Assembly: GCA_030148505.1 (NCBI GenBank)
Contig: JASBTI010000016.1
Location: 206,245 to 270,244 of the forward strand
Source of the DNA: Rhodanobacter sp.
Lineage (GTDB): Bacteria > Pseudomonadota > Gammaproteobacteria > Xanthomonadales > Rhodanobacteraceae
DNA: 64,000 nucleotides
Direction of reading: 5' to 3'
A program made the position numbers and the translations under genes. Below the pieces are notes generated by a model. That model saw only the letters and a list, made by a program, of their open reading frames with translations. It was not told where the DNA came from and did no database searches. Of this stretch, positions 1-9,223 are shown one piece after another. How positions within the stretch are numbered: position 1 is the first letter of the stretch; every line of letters begins with the position of its first letter.

Positions 1-3000
1 AATCTGGCACTGGCTGCTTTTCTGCGAGCCAAGCGGCGTGCCGTCGTCGTAGTAACCGCGTCGGTACCATTGGCCATCCCAGGCCTGTTCCAATGCCTGG
101 CGCAAAGTCTCGGCGTGGGCGCGCCAGCGGGTCGCCCGCCCGGCATCGTCGCGTCGTTCGGCCAGCGGTGCCATCGCATCGATCGCCCTGAGCAACAACC
201 AGCCCAGCCAGCTGCTCTCGCCCTGGCCCTTGGCGCCAACGGCATTCATGCCGTCGTTCCAGTCGCCCGTACCGATCAGCGGTAGCGCATGGGCGCCGAC
301 CGCGAGACTGGAGTCGATGGCGCGCGCGCAGTGCTCGTACAGCGGCACCTGCTGATCCGACGTCTGCGGCTGGAAGAAGGCGTCGCTGGCATGGTCGGCG
401 ATCGACTGGCCGGTCAAAAATGGCAACATCGCGTCGAGCACGGCGTCGTCACCGCTGACCTCGATGTAGTGCATGGCCACATGGGCCAGCCAGATGCGGT
501 CGTCGCTGATCCGCGTACGAATGCCCTGTCCCGCCGGCGGCAGCCACCAGTGCTGCACGTCGCCCTCGGCAAACTGGCGCCCGGCGGCACGCAGCAGATG
601 CTCGCGAGCAAGGTCGGGACGGCTCACGCACAGCGCCATGACGTCCTGTAGCTGATCGCGGAATCCGTAGGCTCCGCTGGCCTGGTAATACGCGGTGCGC
701 GCCCACAACCGGCAGGCGGTGACCTGGTATAGCAGCCAGTCGTTGAGCAGGATATCCATCGCGCGTTCCGGCGTGCGGATTTGTACAGTGTCGAGCAGGC
801 GGCGCCAGTGTGCGTCGATATCGGTCAACACCTGATCGAACGGGGTAGCGCGATAGGTAGCGATCAGCGTCCGCGCCTCGTCGTCGTCCGCTGCATCGCC
901 CAGCAGAAACACCAGCTCGATCTGGGTCATCGGCGGCAATTCGATGCAGGTCTGCAGCGCGCCGCAAGGATCGAGACCGGCTCCGCATCGACCCGACAGC
1001 GGCGCCTCGTGCCGCAGCGCCGCCGGGCATGCGGCCGTGCCAAGCGGACCCAACAGCTCGGCACGGTCGCCACTGATCGAGTGCTGCCGGCCAGCGGCAT
1101 CGAAGAAGGCCACGCGCTCACTGAAGTCGGCGCGCCAGCGGTTGCGTGCGAACAGCGCGCCGGTTGCGGCGTCGTGCGCGGTGACCACAAAAGGTGCCGG
1201 CGTGCTGCCGTTGGGGCCCAACGCCCACGCGACATACCCGGTGACTGCCAGCCGGCGCGTGTGTGGGGAGTGGTTGCGCAGCCGCAGCCGCGACAACTTG
1301 ATCGTGTCCGCCAACGGCACGCACTGGGTCAGCTCCAGTGCAATGCCGTGGGCATCGTTGCGAAAACGGCTCCAGCCCTTGCCATGGGTGATCGCGTAGT
1401 GTGCGTCGAAAACCCGTATCGGCAGCGCGGTGGCGCTCCACAGCGCACCGCTATCGCGGTCGCGCAGATAGATCACATCCTGCGGAGTGTCACTGACCGG
1501 GTCATTCGGCCATGGCGTCAACGGGTTTTGCTGGCTGTTCTGCGACCAGGTATAGCCGCCGCCTTCGGCCGAGACGATGAAACCAAACGTGGGGTTGGCG
1601 ATCACGTTGATCCAGGGGGCCGGGGTATGGCGCTCTCCGTCGAGCTCGATCCGGTAGACGCGCCCGGCGTCGTCGAAGCCGCCCTGGCCGTTGGCGAACT
1701 CCAGCACCGCGGCATCGTCCACAGCGGCGGCGATGGCCGGGGTGCGCGTGCGAATGGCCGCCGTTTCCCCGCTACCAGACTGGGCGAAATCCACTGCATG
1801 CGCATGCTCGACCTCCCCCCCCTGCAGCACCACCCGGGCAACGCGCTGCAGACCGTCGCGGAGACTCTCGTCGATGGCATCATTGCGCAGCGAGAACAGC
1901 TCGGTCTGGGGTAGCTGATCACCCTTCTTGAGCTGCTCGCGTTGTGTTTCGACCAGCGGGTCGATGGCGCTTTGTAAGCGGTCGGCGGCTGCGCCAACGG
2001 CGTGGTTGAGCAGCACCACATCGACGGCGAGCATTTGTTCACGCCAATAGCGCTGGGCCAGCAGAAGCGTCCGCAGGCGTGGCAGACCGAGCTCGTCGTG
2101 AAGCCACAACAGAATGATCGGCCGATCCCCGGAAATGCCGATGGGCCAGAGCGTTGGCGCCCCCCCATGGCCACGCGCCAGCGCCTCCGGTGCGGCCCGC
2201 AGTGACCGGTCGCTGCTGAACACCGCACCCAACCACGGTGCCAGGCTGTCCCGCTGCGCCCCAGTGAGTTCCAGGCGGTGTATCAGGTTTTCGGCGTAGG
2301 TGGCCGCATCGGCAAACAGCAACTCGGCAGCGTTCGGTTTGCCCAAGTGAGTGCTCAGTGCCACCGCGCCCTCGCGGGAATCGGCGACACATGTCCAGCA
2401 GAGCAACCGTATGCTGGTGCCCGGCGCCAGCGTGATCCGCTGGCGCATGCCGAAGACCGGATCGAGCACGCAACCGGTGATGTTGGACAATGCAACACCC
2501 GATCGCATCGCGGCGGCGTTGGTCAGGGTACGGCCGCGGCCAAGGAAGCGTGCACGGTCGGTTTCGTACTCGTGCACTGTACTGGCAGGCAGCTCTTCCG
2601 CCTGCAGCGCATGGGCGGCCCATACTGTGGGCTCGTCGTCCGAACGCCGTCGCCGGGTGGCCAGCAACAGTCCGCGCTGTGCGTCGAATTCTGTCTGCAC
2701 GAACATCTTGGAGAACGCAGGGTGCGCGTTGTCGGCTGCTATGGGACCGAGCACCAGCTCCGAGAACGAGGTTACTGACAGTACGCGGGTGCGCTCACCG
2801 TGGTTGCTCAGGGTGAGCCGGCGCAGCTCGATGTCGGCGTCGTGGGCGACCGCCACATCCATACAGGTATGCAGGCCGTGATGGCGTCGGCTGAAAACGG
2901 CACGACCGGGATGAAATGCCACCGCATGGTCCGATAGCGCCGTGCCGAACGGTTGCCGGGTGGTCGACCACACGCTGGCATCCTCTTCGTCGCGCAGCAA

Positions 3001-3174
3001 CAGGTAGCTGCCCCAGCAGTCCGCCGTGGGATCTTCGCGCCACCGGGTGACCGCCAGCCCCCGCCAGCGGCTGAAGCCGGTGCCCCGAGTGCTCAGCATC
3101 ACCGTATAGGCACCGTTGGAAAGCAGGTGTATGGTCGCTGGAGGTGCGGACGAGGTAGTGGACGGGGATAACAT
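1..3174 (-). CDS. GH94 family protein (beta-1,2-glucan phosphorylase / NdvB C-terminal half type), 3' end cut by window
   Basis: An open frame runs without a stop from an ATG at 3174 to the left edge (1058 codons), so the C-terminus is missing. An AGGAG lies about 11 nt before the ATG. The protein resembles the C-terminal half of cyclic beta-1,2-glucan synthase NdvB. It has two beta-sandwich/linker units, with repeated RWR-x-LAVTRWREDP-like and NVIANPTFGF-like stretches, followed by an alpha/alpha barrel. The GH94 signature GTGDWNDGMN sits at residues 968-977 and contains the family's acidic catalytic site. There is no membrane segment and no GT84 glycosyltransferase domain in front, because the divergent gene begins about 160-220 bp away. 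The likely role is phosphorolysis of beta-1,2-linked glucans or oligosaccharides (known family activity), or chain-length control of a cyclic glucan. No signal peptide is seen, so it is probably cytoplasmic. Family assignment is firm; the substrate is inferred. Confidence 0.85.
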   Translation of the reverse strand, partial: MLSPSTTSSAPPATIHLLSNGAYTVMLSTRGTGFSRWRGLAVTRWREDPTADCWGSYLLLRDEEDASVWSTTRQPFGTALSDHAVAFHPGRAVFSRRHHGLHTCMDVAVAHDADIELRRLTLSNHGERTRVLSVTSFSELVLGPIAADNAHPAFSKMFVQTEFDAQRGLLLATRRRRSDDEPTVWAAHALQAEELPASTVHEYETDRARFLGRGRTLTNAAAMRSGVALSNITGCVLDPVFGMRQRITLAPGTSIRLLCWTCVADSREGAVALSTHLGKPNAAELLFADAATYAENLIHRLELTGAQRDSLAPWLGAVFSSDRSLRAAPEALARGHGGAPTLWPIGISGDRPIILLWLHDELGLPRLRTLLLAQRYWREQMLAVDVVLLNHAVGAAADRLQSAIDPLVETQREQLKKGDQLPQTELFSLRNDAIDESLRDGLQRVARVVLQGGEVEHAHAVDFAQSGSGETAAIRTRTPAIAAAVDDAAVLEFANGQGGFDDAGRVYRIELDGERHTPAPWINVIANPTFGFIVSAEGGGYTWSQNSQQNPLTPWPNDPVSDTPQDVIYLRDRDSGALWSATALPIRVFDAHYAITHGKGWSRFRNDAHGIALELTQCVPLADTIKLSRLRLRNHSPHTRRLAVTGYVAWALGPNGSTPAPFVVTAHDAATGALFARNRWRADFSERVAFFDAAGRQHSISGDRAELLGPLGTAACPAALRHEAPLSGRCGAGLDPCGALQTCIELPPMTQIELVFLLGDAADDDEARTLIATYRATPFDQVLTDIDAHWRRLLDTVQIRTPERAMDILLNDWLLYQVTACRLWARTAYYQASGAYGFRDQLQDVMALCVSRPDLAREHLLRAAGRQFAEGDVQHWWLPPAGQGIRTRISDDRIWLAHVAMHYIEVSGDDAVLDAMLPFLTGQSIADHASDAFFQPQTSDQQVPLYEHCARAIDSSLAVGAHALPLIGTGDWNDGMNAVGAKGQGESSWLGWLLLRAIDAMAPLAERRDDAGRATRWRAHAETLRQALEQAWDGQWYRRGYYDDGTPLGSQKSSQCQI

Positions 3175-3337
3175 GCGCTGGCTGACTCCTGCAAGGTGCT
3201 GCGCCGGGCACGGGCACGGCACCGATACGAGCCTACGACTACCAGGGGGCAATCCCGTGTGAACGCCGGTGGCAACGGGCGCAGCGAGCGCCCTACACGG
3301 GGGTTTTGCATTCGTTCGGTCACACTAGCGACTGGCC
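3175..3337. other. divergent intergenic region between the GH94 and GH144 genes
   Basis: About 160 bp separate the two divergently read glucan genes (about 220 bp if the glucanase starts at the ATG at 3398). It must hold both promoters. I see no convincing -35/-10 pair or strong palindrome. Confidence 0.4.
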
Positions 3338-4729
3338 ATGGCAGCAACGGACGCGCGCCGGTTGCCATGGCTTCTTGTTTCCTCCTGGATATCGTCGATG
3401 CCCGACCTCTGTTCGCTGCCCGATGACGCCCTGCTGGATCGTCTGCAGCGGGGCGCCTTCGGTTACTTCGTCGAGACCATGAACCCGCGCAATGGACTGG
3501 TACCCGATACCTCGCGCGAGAACTCGCCGGTCAGTATCGCGGTGGTCGGGTTTGCGTTGTCGGCCTATCCGGTGGCGGTGGAGCGCGGCTGGATGGAGCG
3601 TGCCGAGGCGGTGCGGCGCAGCTTGCTGGCGCTGCGCTTCTTTCGCGACAGTGACCAGAGCGGCAGCCCGACGGCCACGGGCTACAAGGGCTTCTACTAC
3701 CACTTTCTCGATAGCCATTCCGGTGCGCGGATGTGGCAGTCCGAGTTGTCGATGATCGACAGCGCCCTGCTGATCGCCGGCATGCTCACCGCCGCGACCT
3801 ACTTCACCGGCGCGGGCGCCGCAGAAAGCGAGCTGCGCGAACTGGCCGACCTGCTGTATCGGCGCGTCGACTGGCGCTGGTCGCAGGATGGCGGCGACAC
3901 CATCCGTCAGGGCTGGAAACCGGAGTGCGGCTACCTGCATTACGGCTGGGAGGGTTACAGCGAGGCGATCGTACTGTACGCACTGGCGCTGGGTTCGCCG
4001 ACTCATCCGATCAGCGGCGACTGCTACCCCGCCTGGACCGCCACCTATCAATGGGAAAACCTGTACGACCAGGACTTTCTCTACGCCGGTCCGCTGTTCG
4101 TGCACCATTTTTCGCAAGCGTGGATCGACCTGCGTGGTATCCGCGACCGCTTCATGCGCGAAAAGCGCTCGGACTATTTCGAAAACAGCCGGCGCGCGGT
4201 ATTCGTGCAGCGCAAGTACACCGCGCTCAATCCCAACGAGTTCGTCGGCTACGACGAAAACTGTTGGGGCCTGTCGGCCTGTGACGGACCCAGCGACGAG
4301 CAGGCGCAGGTGGAGAATGAACGCCGCCGCCTGTTCGGTTACGCCGCGCGCGGCGTGCCCTACGGCCCCGACGATGGCACCTTGTCGCCGCCGTCCGTGC
4401 TCGCCTCGCTGCCATTCGCACCGGATCTTGTCCTGGCCGCGTTGCGCAATATGCTGCTGCGCTACCCCCAATTGCTCAGCCACGACCGCCTGACCACCAG
4501 CTTCAACGCCACGCTCGTCGACAGCGACGGCCAACCCTGGCTGTCGCCGGGCCACTACGGGCTCGATCAGGGCATCGTATTCATGATGATCGAAAACCAC
4601 CGCAGCGAATGGATATGGCAATTGCTGCGAGACTGCGACTATCTCGCAGAGGGCCTGCGCCATGCAGGCTTCACTGGCGGGTGGCTGCAGGCGCAGCCGC
4701 CGACGAAGGTGACGGGAGCCGCGCCGTGA
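3338..4729 (+). CDS. glucoamylase-family protein, likely GH144 endo-beta-1,2-glucanase
   Basis: 463 residues. The product matches the 'glucoamylase family' (Pfam Glycoamylase type) whose characterised members are GH144 endo-beta-1,2-glucanases. Visible family traits are an N-terminal LLDRLQRGAFGYF stretch, GLVPDTS, the acidic/aromatic segments WQSELSMIDSALLIAG and GWEGYSEA, ENCWGLSACDGP, and a late GLDQGIVFMMIENHRS. The alpha/alpha barrel fold is known for the family. No clear signal peptide is present, so a cytoplasmic location is possible. An ATG at 3398 (MPDLCSLPDD) is an equally good start; neither has a strong ribosome site. Divergent neighbour of a GH94 protein, which supports beta-1,2-glucan turnover. 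Its stop codon overlaps the next start. Confidence 0.8.
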   Translation: MAATDARRLPWLLVSSWISSMPDLCSLPDDALLDRLQRGAFGYFVETMNPRNGLVPDTSRENSPVSIAVVGFALSAYPVAVERGWMERAEAVRRSLLALRFFRDSDQSGSPTATGYKGFYYHFLDSHSGARMWQSELSMIDSALLIAGMLTAATYFTGAGAAESELRELADLLYRRVDWRWSQDGGDTIRQGWKPECGYLHYGWEGYSEAIVLYALALGSPTHPISGDCYPAWTATYQWENLYDQDFLYAGPLFVHHFSQAWIDLRGIRDRFMREKRSDYFENSRRAVFVQRKYTALNPNEFVGYDENCWGLSACDGPSDEQAQVENERRRLFGYAARGVPYGPDDGTLSPPSVLASLPFAPDLVLAALRNMLLRYPQLLSHDRLTTSFNATLVDSDGQPWLSPGHYGLDQGIVFMMIENHRSEWIWQLLRDCDYLAEGLRHAGFTGGWLQAQPPTKVTGAAP

Positions 4730-6252
4730 TGACCGCCAAGTTCGACGCCACGGTAAGCGCGCCGCTCGATGCCTTCGAGCACAAGCGCCTCGCCGAGGTG
4801 CAACCGGAGGCATGGAGCAATCCCGAGCCGTCCGGCCCGTACCAGCTGGTGATTGTGGGCGCCGGACCGGCCGGTATAGTCGCCGCGAGGGAAGCAGCGG
4901 CGCTCGGCGCCCGGGTAGCGCTGATCGAACGCCACTTGATCGGCGGTACGTGTTTCAACACCGGCTGCATCCCATCCAAGACCCTGATCCGCACCGCCAG
5001 CGTCTATGCGGAAATGCGCGAAGCCGCCCGCTACGGCGCGCAGGCGCCGGGCGACATCCGGGTCGACTTCGCCGCCGTGATGACGCGCTTGCGGCGCATC
5101 CGCAGCCATCTCACGGCCACCACGTCGGTGCGTCAGCTGGCGGCGGGCGGCGTAGATGTGTTCTTCGGCTATACCCGTTTCGAGAGTGTCGACAGCCTCA
5201 GTGTCAACGGGCAGCTTCTGCAGTTCGACAAAGCATTGATCGCCACCGGCGCACGGCCGCTCATACCGGACATCCCCGGCCTCAAGCAAGCCGGTTTCCT
5301 GACCAACGCCACCGTGTTCGATCTCACCGAATTGCCCTCGCGGCTGCTGGTAATCGGTGGTGGTCCGCTCGGTTGCGAGCTGGCCCAGGCTTTCCAGCGG
5401 CTCGGCTCACGGGTCACCATCGTGCAGGATCTGCCGCTGTTTCTGGAGCATGAGGAGCGTGACGCCGCGCAGACCCTGTCCGACGCGTTCGCCCGCGATG
5501 GCATCGAGGTGCGCCTGAACACCCGCACCACCGAGGTACGCGTGGAGGGTGCTGAAAAGTGGGTGGATCTGGTCAGTGCCGATTACCACAGCACGATCCG
5601 GGTCGATGCGATCCTGACCGGGGTGGGCCGCCGCCCCAATGTGCAGGGGCTGGCGCTGGAGATGGCTGCGGTCGACTACGACGAGGACAGCGGGATTACC
5701 GTCGACGACCATTTGCGCACCAGCAATCCGCGCATCTTTGCCGCCGGCGACGTCTGCCTCGATGCCAAGTACACCGATATCGCCGAAGAGTCGGCACGCA
5801 TCGTGGTGCGCAATGCCTTGCTGGGCGGGTGCGAACAGCTGAGCAAACGGGTGGTGCCCTGGTGTACCTACACCGATCCCGAGATCGCCCACGTCGGCAT
5901 GTACGTGCGCCAGGCCAACGTGCTCGGCATCCCGGTAAAAACCTTCACCGTTCCGATGCACCAGTCCGACCGTGCCGTGACCGACAGCGAGGAAAGCGGC
6001 TTCGTGAAGATCCATATCCGCGATGGCAGCGACACCATACTCGGTGCCACCATCGTGTCACGCCATGCCGGTGACATGATCAACGAGATCACCCTGGCGA
6101 TGGTGGCGGGCATCGGTCTGCGTACCCTGGCCAAGGTGATCCATGCCTACCCGACCAAGACCGAGGCGATTCGCGAAGCCGCGATGGCGTACAACCGCAC
6201 GCGGATCACGCCCCGCCTGCTGGCCCGCCTGCATCGCTGGCTGCGGCGCTGA
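4729..6252 (+). CDS. MerA-like pyridine nucleotide-disulfide oxidoreductase
   Basis: 507 residues from an ATG that shares one base with the upstream TGA (TGATG), so it is translationally coupled to the glucanase. It is a class I flavoprotein disulfide reductase: the FAD site GAGPAGIVAAREAA begins near residue 43, the redox pair is in GGTCFNTGCIPSKTL, an NAD(P) site GGGPLGCELAQ follows, then ATGARP and a C-terminal dimer domain with the HAYPT motif. It resembles proteins labelled mercuric reductase. However, the N-terminal heavy-metal domain and the C-terminal vicinal cysteine pair that bind mercury are both absent; the chain ends in an arginine-rich tail. No mer genes are nearby. The substrate is therefore unknown and mercury reduction is unlikely. 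Confidence 0.85.
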   Translation: MTAKFDATVSAPLDAFEHKRLAEVQPEAWSNPEPSGPYQLVIVGAGPAGIVAAREAAALGARVALIERHLIGGTCFNTGCIPSKTLIRTASVYAEMREAARYGAQAPGDIRVDFAAVMTRLRRIRSHLTATTSVRQLAAGGVDVFFGYTRFESVDSLSVNGQLLQFDKALIATGARPLIPDIPGLKQAGFLTNATVFDLTELPSRLLVIGGGPLGCELAQAFQRLGSRVTIVQDLPLFLEHEERDAAQTLSDAFARDGIEVRLNTRTTEVRVEGAEKWVDLVSADYHSTIRVDAILTGVGRRPNVQGLALEMAAVDYDEDSGITVDDHLRTSNPRIFAAGDVCLDAKYTDIAEESARIVVRNALLGGCEQLSKRVVPWCTYTDPEIAHVGMYVRQANVLGIPVKTFTVPMHQSDRAVTDSEESGFVKIHIRDGSDTILGATIVSRHAGDMINEITLAMVAGIGLRTLAKVIHAYPTKTEAIREAAMAYNRTRITPRLLARLHRWLRR

Positions 6253-6339
6253 TTACGATCACGTCTGCTTATCGCCCGCCGGCCTACAATCCAGCGTTTC
6301 GACCCTCGCCACTTTCGTCACATCACGCAAGGAAAACCT

Positions 6340-7251
6340 ATGCAACTTGGCATGATCGGCCTCGGCAAGATGGGCGCCAACATGGCGCAGCGGCTGCTCA
6401 ATGGCAGCCATAAGGTCATCGGCTTCGACCCTGCCGCCCAGGCACGTAAGAAGCTCGAAGAAAATGGTGGTGGCTCGGCCGATTCGCTCAAGGCACTGGT
6501 GGCGGCGCTGCCCGCCCCAAGGGTGCTGTGGATGATGGTGCCTTCGGGCAAGGTCACCAACGACACCGTCAGTGCCTTGCTCGACATCCTCGAGAAGGGC
6601 GACACGATGATCGACGGCGGCAACTCCAACTACAAGGATTCGCTGGGACATGCCGCGGCCTGCGCCGCCAAGGGCATCAACTACGTCGATTGCGGCACCA
6701 GTGGTGGTGTTTGGGGCCTGAAGGAGGGCTATAGCATGATGGTCGGTGGTGACGAGAAGGTGGTCGCCAACCTCAAGCCGATCTTCGAGACGTTGGCGCC
6801 GGGCAAGGACAAAGGCTGGGGTCGGGTCGGCCCGGTGGGTGCCGGTCACTTCACTAAGATGGTTCACAATGGCATTGAATACGGGCTGATGCAGGCCTAT
6901 GCCGAAGGCTTCTCGATCCTGCGGCACAAGGAGGCGTTCGAGCTCGACCTGCAACAGGTCGGCGAGATCTGGCGCTATGGCAGCGTGGTGCGCTCGTGGT
7001 TGCTGGAGCTGACCACCGACGCACTGGGCAAGAATCCCAACCTCGACGGCATCGCTCCGTACGTGCCCGACTCCGGCGAAGGCCGCTGGACCGTGGACGC
7101 GGCGATCGAACTCAGCGTGCCGGCGCCCGTGATCACGCTAGCCTTGATGGAGCGTTTCCGCTCGCGCGACGTCGACTCATTCTCCGACAAGCTGCTGTCG
7201 GCGATGCGCAACGAGTTTGGCGGACACGCGATTAAACACGAATCCGACTAG
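6340..7251 (+). CDS. gnd: 6-phosphogluconate dehydrogenase (decarboxylating), short NAD-type
   Basis: 303 residues, the length of the short GndA/YqeC-type enzymes rather than the ~470-residue pentose phosphate form. It oxidatively decarboxylates 6-phosphogluconate to ribulose 5-phosphate. The N-terminal Rossmann motif GLGKMGANMAQRL, DGGNSNYKDS, CGTSGGVWGL and the catalytic segment GAGHFTKMVHNGIEYG are all visible. An AAGGAAA ribosome site lies just ahead of the ATG. The short class usually prefers NAD. It stands alone: no zwf, pgl or edd is in view, and the preceding MerA-like gene ends 87 bp upstream. Confidence 0.93.
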   Translation: MQLGMIGLGKMGANMAQRLLNGSHKVIGFDPAAQARKKLEENGGGSADSLKALVAALPAPRVLWMMVPSGKVTNDTVSALLDILEKGDTMIDGGNSNYKDSLGHAAACAAKGINYVDCGTSGGVWGLKEGYSMMVGGDEKVVANLKPIFETLAPGKDKGWGRVGPVGAGHFTKMVHNGIEYGLMQAYAEGFSILRHKEAFELDLQQVGEIWRYGSVVRSWLLELTTDALGKNPNLDGIAPYVPDSGEGRWTVDAAIELSVPAPVITLALMERFRSRDVDSFSDKLLSAMRNEFGGHAIKHESD

Positions 7252-7570
7252 CATCTTGCGGCCGTCGCGGCCCCGACACCCCCTCTGCGTCCAAGGAATC
7301 GGCGATGCCGGAATGAGTTCACCACCCACCGGCAACGTCATCTTTTTCAAGCCACGATTTGCGATATATTGAACGACCGTCCAGATGTCTAAACGGCGAA
7401 CCGTTTCCGCAGCACTTCGCCAGCCAAGCTTCAGTCATGACACACAGTGAAAAGCGGATCGATTCGAAGCTAAAGGCTGCAAAATCGCGCATCGCGCGCA
7501 GCCTCATTCATCGGCTCGGAAGCTTGGATCGCTTCTTTGCTCGTCGCCCCATGACATTCGGAGCATAGCC
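7252..7570. other. 320-bp intergenic region between gnd and cysG
   Basis: Relatively AT-richer than its surroundings. It holds a possible 43-codon frame (ATG at 7438, stop at 7568, lysine/arginine-rich, [10 protein letters not shown] start) ending just before the cysG start. There is no ribosome site or recognisable domain, so I do not call it a gene. A TATATT at about 7366 could be part of a promoter, but no good -35 matches it. Confidence 0.3.
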
Positions 7571-8977
7571 ATGGGTCTCTATCCGTTATTCGCCGATCTG
7601 GCCGGTTTGCCGGTACTGGTGGTCGGCGGTGGCCGTGTTGCCGAACGCAAGGCGGCCGCCTTGCTCGACGCCGGTGCGCAGGTTCGGGTCGGCGCCCCGC
7701 AACTCAGCCGGGCACTTGCGCAATGGGCTGCGGCCGGGCACATCGAACATCTCGAGGGACTGTTTCAATCAGCCTGGCTGGATGATGTATGGCTGGTGAT
7801 TGCCGCCACCGACGATCGCTCTGCCAATGAGGATGTGGCTTCTCAGGCCGGCAAGCGTCGTATCTGGGCCAACGTGGTGGATGACCCGCAGCTGTCGCGC
7901 TTCCAGGTGCCGGCGGTCATTGACCGTAGCCCGCTGACGGTGGCGGTCTCCACCGCTGGCGCCGCGCCGGTGCTGGCGCGACGCCTGCGCGAGAAGCTGG
8001 AATCCGAACTGGATCCGGCGCTGGGACCGCTGGTGGCGCTTGCGCAGCGGCATCGCCCCGCGATCCGCCGCGCCCTACCCGAGCTGCCGGCCCGTCGCGC
8101 ATTCTACGACTGGCTGTACGAGGGGCCGGTACTTTCGCTGTTGCGCGATGCCAAGTCGCTGCAAGCCGAACAGACGATGTTGGAAGTGCTGGAGCAAGGC
8201 GGGAAGATGCCATCGGTGGGTTCGGTGGTCCTGGTAGGTGCCGGGCCCGGCGATCCGGGGCTGTTGACCCTGCAGGCCCTGCGGGTCCTGAATCAGGCCG
8301 ACGTGATCCTGCATGATCGCCTGGTCAGCCTCCAGGTCCTGGCGATGGCTCGCCGCGATGCCGAACGTATCGACGTTGGCAAACGTATTGGCGACAGGCA
8401 TACGCGGCAGGACGAGATTCACCGCTTGCTGCTGAAGCACGTGCGGGCTGGTCGGCGCGTCGTCCGGCTCAAGGGCGGTGACCCGTTCGTCTTCGGTCGC
8501 GGTGGTGAGGAGATGGCATTCCTGCGCCAACACGGCATTGTTTGCGAGGTCGTGCCCGGTATCACCGCGGCAGTGGCGTGCGCTGCCTACGCGGGTGTCC
8601 CGCTTACCCATCGTGAGCATGTGCAGTCGGTGCGATTGCTCACCGCCCATGGCAGCGAGTCACTGGGCAGCCTGGACTGGGCCATGCTGGCCTACGAGCG
8701 AGAAACCCTGGCCATCTATATGGGCGTGGCCCAGCTCGATACGCTGACCACCCGGCTGATCGCCCATGGCCGCAGTCCGCAGACACCGTTTGCGCTGATC
8801 GAAAATGGAACGCGGCCCCAGCAACGCGTGCTCAGTGGCGTATTGGGTGACCTTCCGGCGCTGGCCAGACAACATGCCATGGGTGCCCCGGCACTGCTGA
8901 TCATTGGCTCGGTAGCTGCAATGGCGTGTGATCACGGGTGGTTTGGTGAACTGCTACCGGTGCGGCCACCGCCTTGA
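7571..8977 (+). CDS. cysG: siroheme synthase (uroporphyrinogen III methyltransferase / precorrin-2 dehydrogenase / ferrochelatase)
   Basis: 468 residues, full length for trifunctional CysG. The N-terminal half (about 1-210) is the NAD-dependent precorrin-2 dehydrogenase/ferrochelatase, with the Rossmann start [19 protein letters not shown]. The C-terminal half (about 215-460) is the SAM-dependent uroporphyrinogen III C-methyltransferase, with [16 protein letters not shown], the [16 protein letters not shown] signature and [22 protein letters not shown]. It makes the siroheme used by assimilatory nitrite and sulfite reductases. The nirB operon lies about 5 kb away on the opposite strand, which gives this copy an obvious client. 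Confidence 0.96.
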   Translation: MGLYPLFADLAGLPVLVVGGGRVAERKAAALLDAGAQVRVGAPQLSRALAQWAAAGHIEHLEGLFQSAWLDDVWLVIAATDDRSANEDVASQAGKRRIWANVVDDPQLSRFQVPAVIDRSPLTVAVSTAGAAPVLARRLREKLESELDPALGPLVALAQRHRPAIRRALPELPARRAFYDWLYEGPVLSLLRDAKSLQAEQTMLEVLEQGGKMPSVGSVVLVGAGPGDPGLLTLQALRVLNQADVILHDRLVSLQVLAMARRDAERIDVGKRIGDRHTRQDEIHRLLLKHVRAGRRVVRLKGGDPFVFGRGGEEMAFLRQHGIVCEVVPGITAAVACAAYAGVPLTHREHVQSVRLLTAHGSESLGSLDWAMLAYERETLAIYMGVAQLDTLTTRLIAHGRSPQTPFALIENGTRPQQRVLSGVLGDLPALARQHAMGAPALLIIGSVAAMACDHGWFGELLPVRPPP

Positions 8978-9000
8978 GCGGAGTTGCCGCGTGTGTCTGT

Positions 9001-9168
9001 TAGCGGCCTGTCGGACTTTGGCGGTCGAGGCGAGAATTCGGTTATGCGAGGAAAGATTTCTGACGATTCGCCAAGCCCACAGTGGTGCGATGGGCCAACA
9101 AGCGGCGGGGATATGGACTGCACAGCCGGGTTCGCTGACCGACCGACCAAAGTCTGACAGGCTGCTAG
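9001..9168. repeat. inverted-repeat element, candidate MITE
   Basis: The core GCCTGTCGGACTTTGG at 9006-9021 recurs as its reverse complement with one mismatch (GCCTGTCAGACTTTGG) at 9147-9162. The match extends outward to TAGC ends, giving arms of about 22 bp with two mismatches. The ends bound a 168-bp element in the cysG-hemD gap. The interior has no gene. Long, near-perfect terminal repeats around a short non-coding core fit a miniature transposable element, but I find no second copy in this window and no clear target-site duplication. Confidence 0.5.
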
Positions 9169-9223
9169 GATGCAAGGACCGCCCACCCCGGCGAGCGGGT
9201 GCCTGCCCGGACGAATCGTTTGC

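Noticed and set aside
781..1914. 377-codon + frame inside the GH94 gene
   Set aside because: The minus frame encodes a continuous GH94 protein with the GTGDWNDGMN motif; the + frame has no recognisable domain.
4729..6252. True mercuric reductase / mercury resistance
   Set aside because: Metal-binding domain and C-terminal cysteines are missing and there are no mer genes nearby.
7438..7568. 43-codon basic ORF before cysG
   Set aside because: No ribosome site, no family, and composition typical of chance frames.
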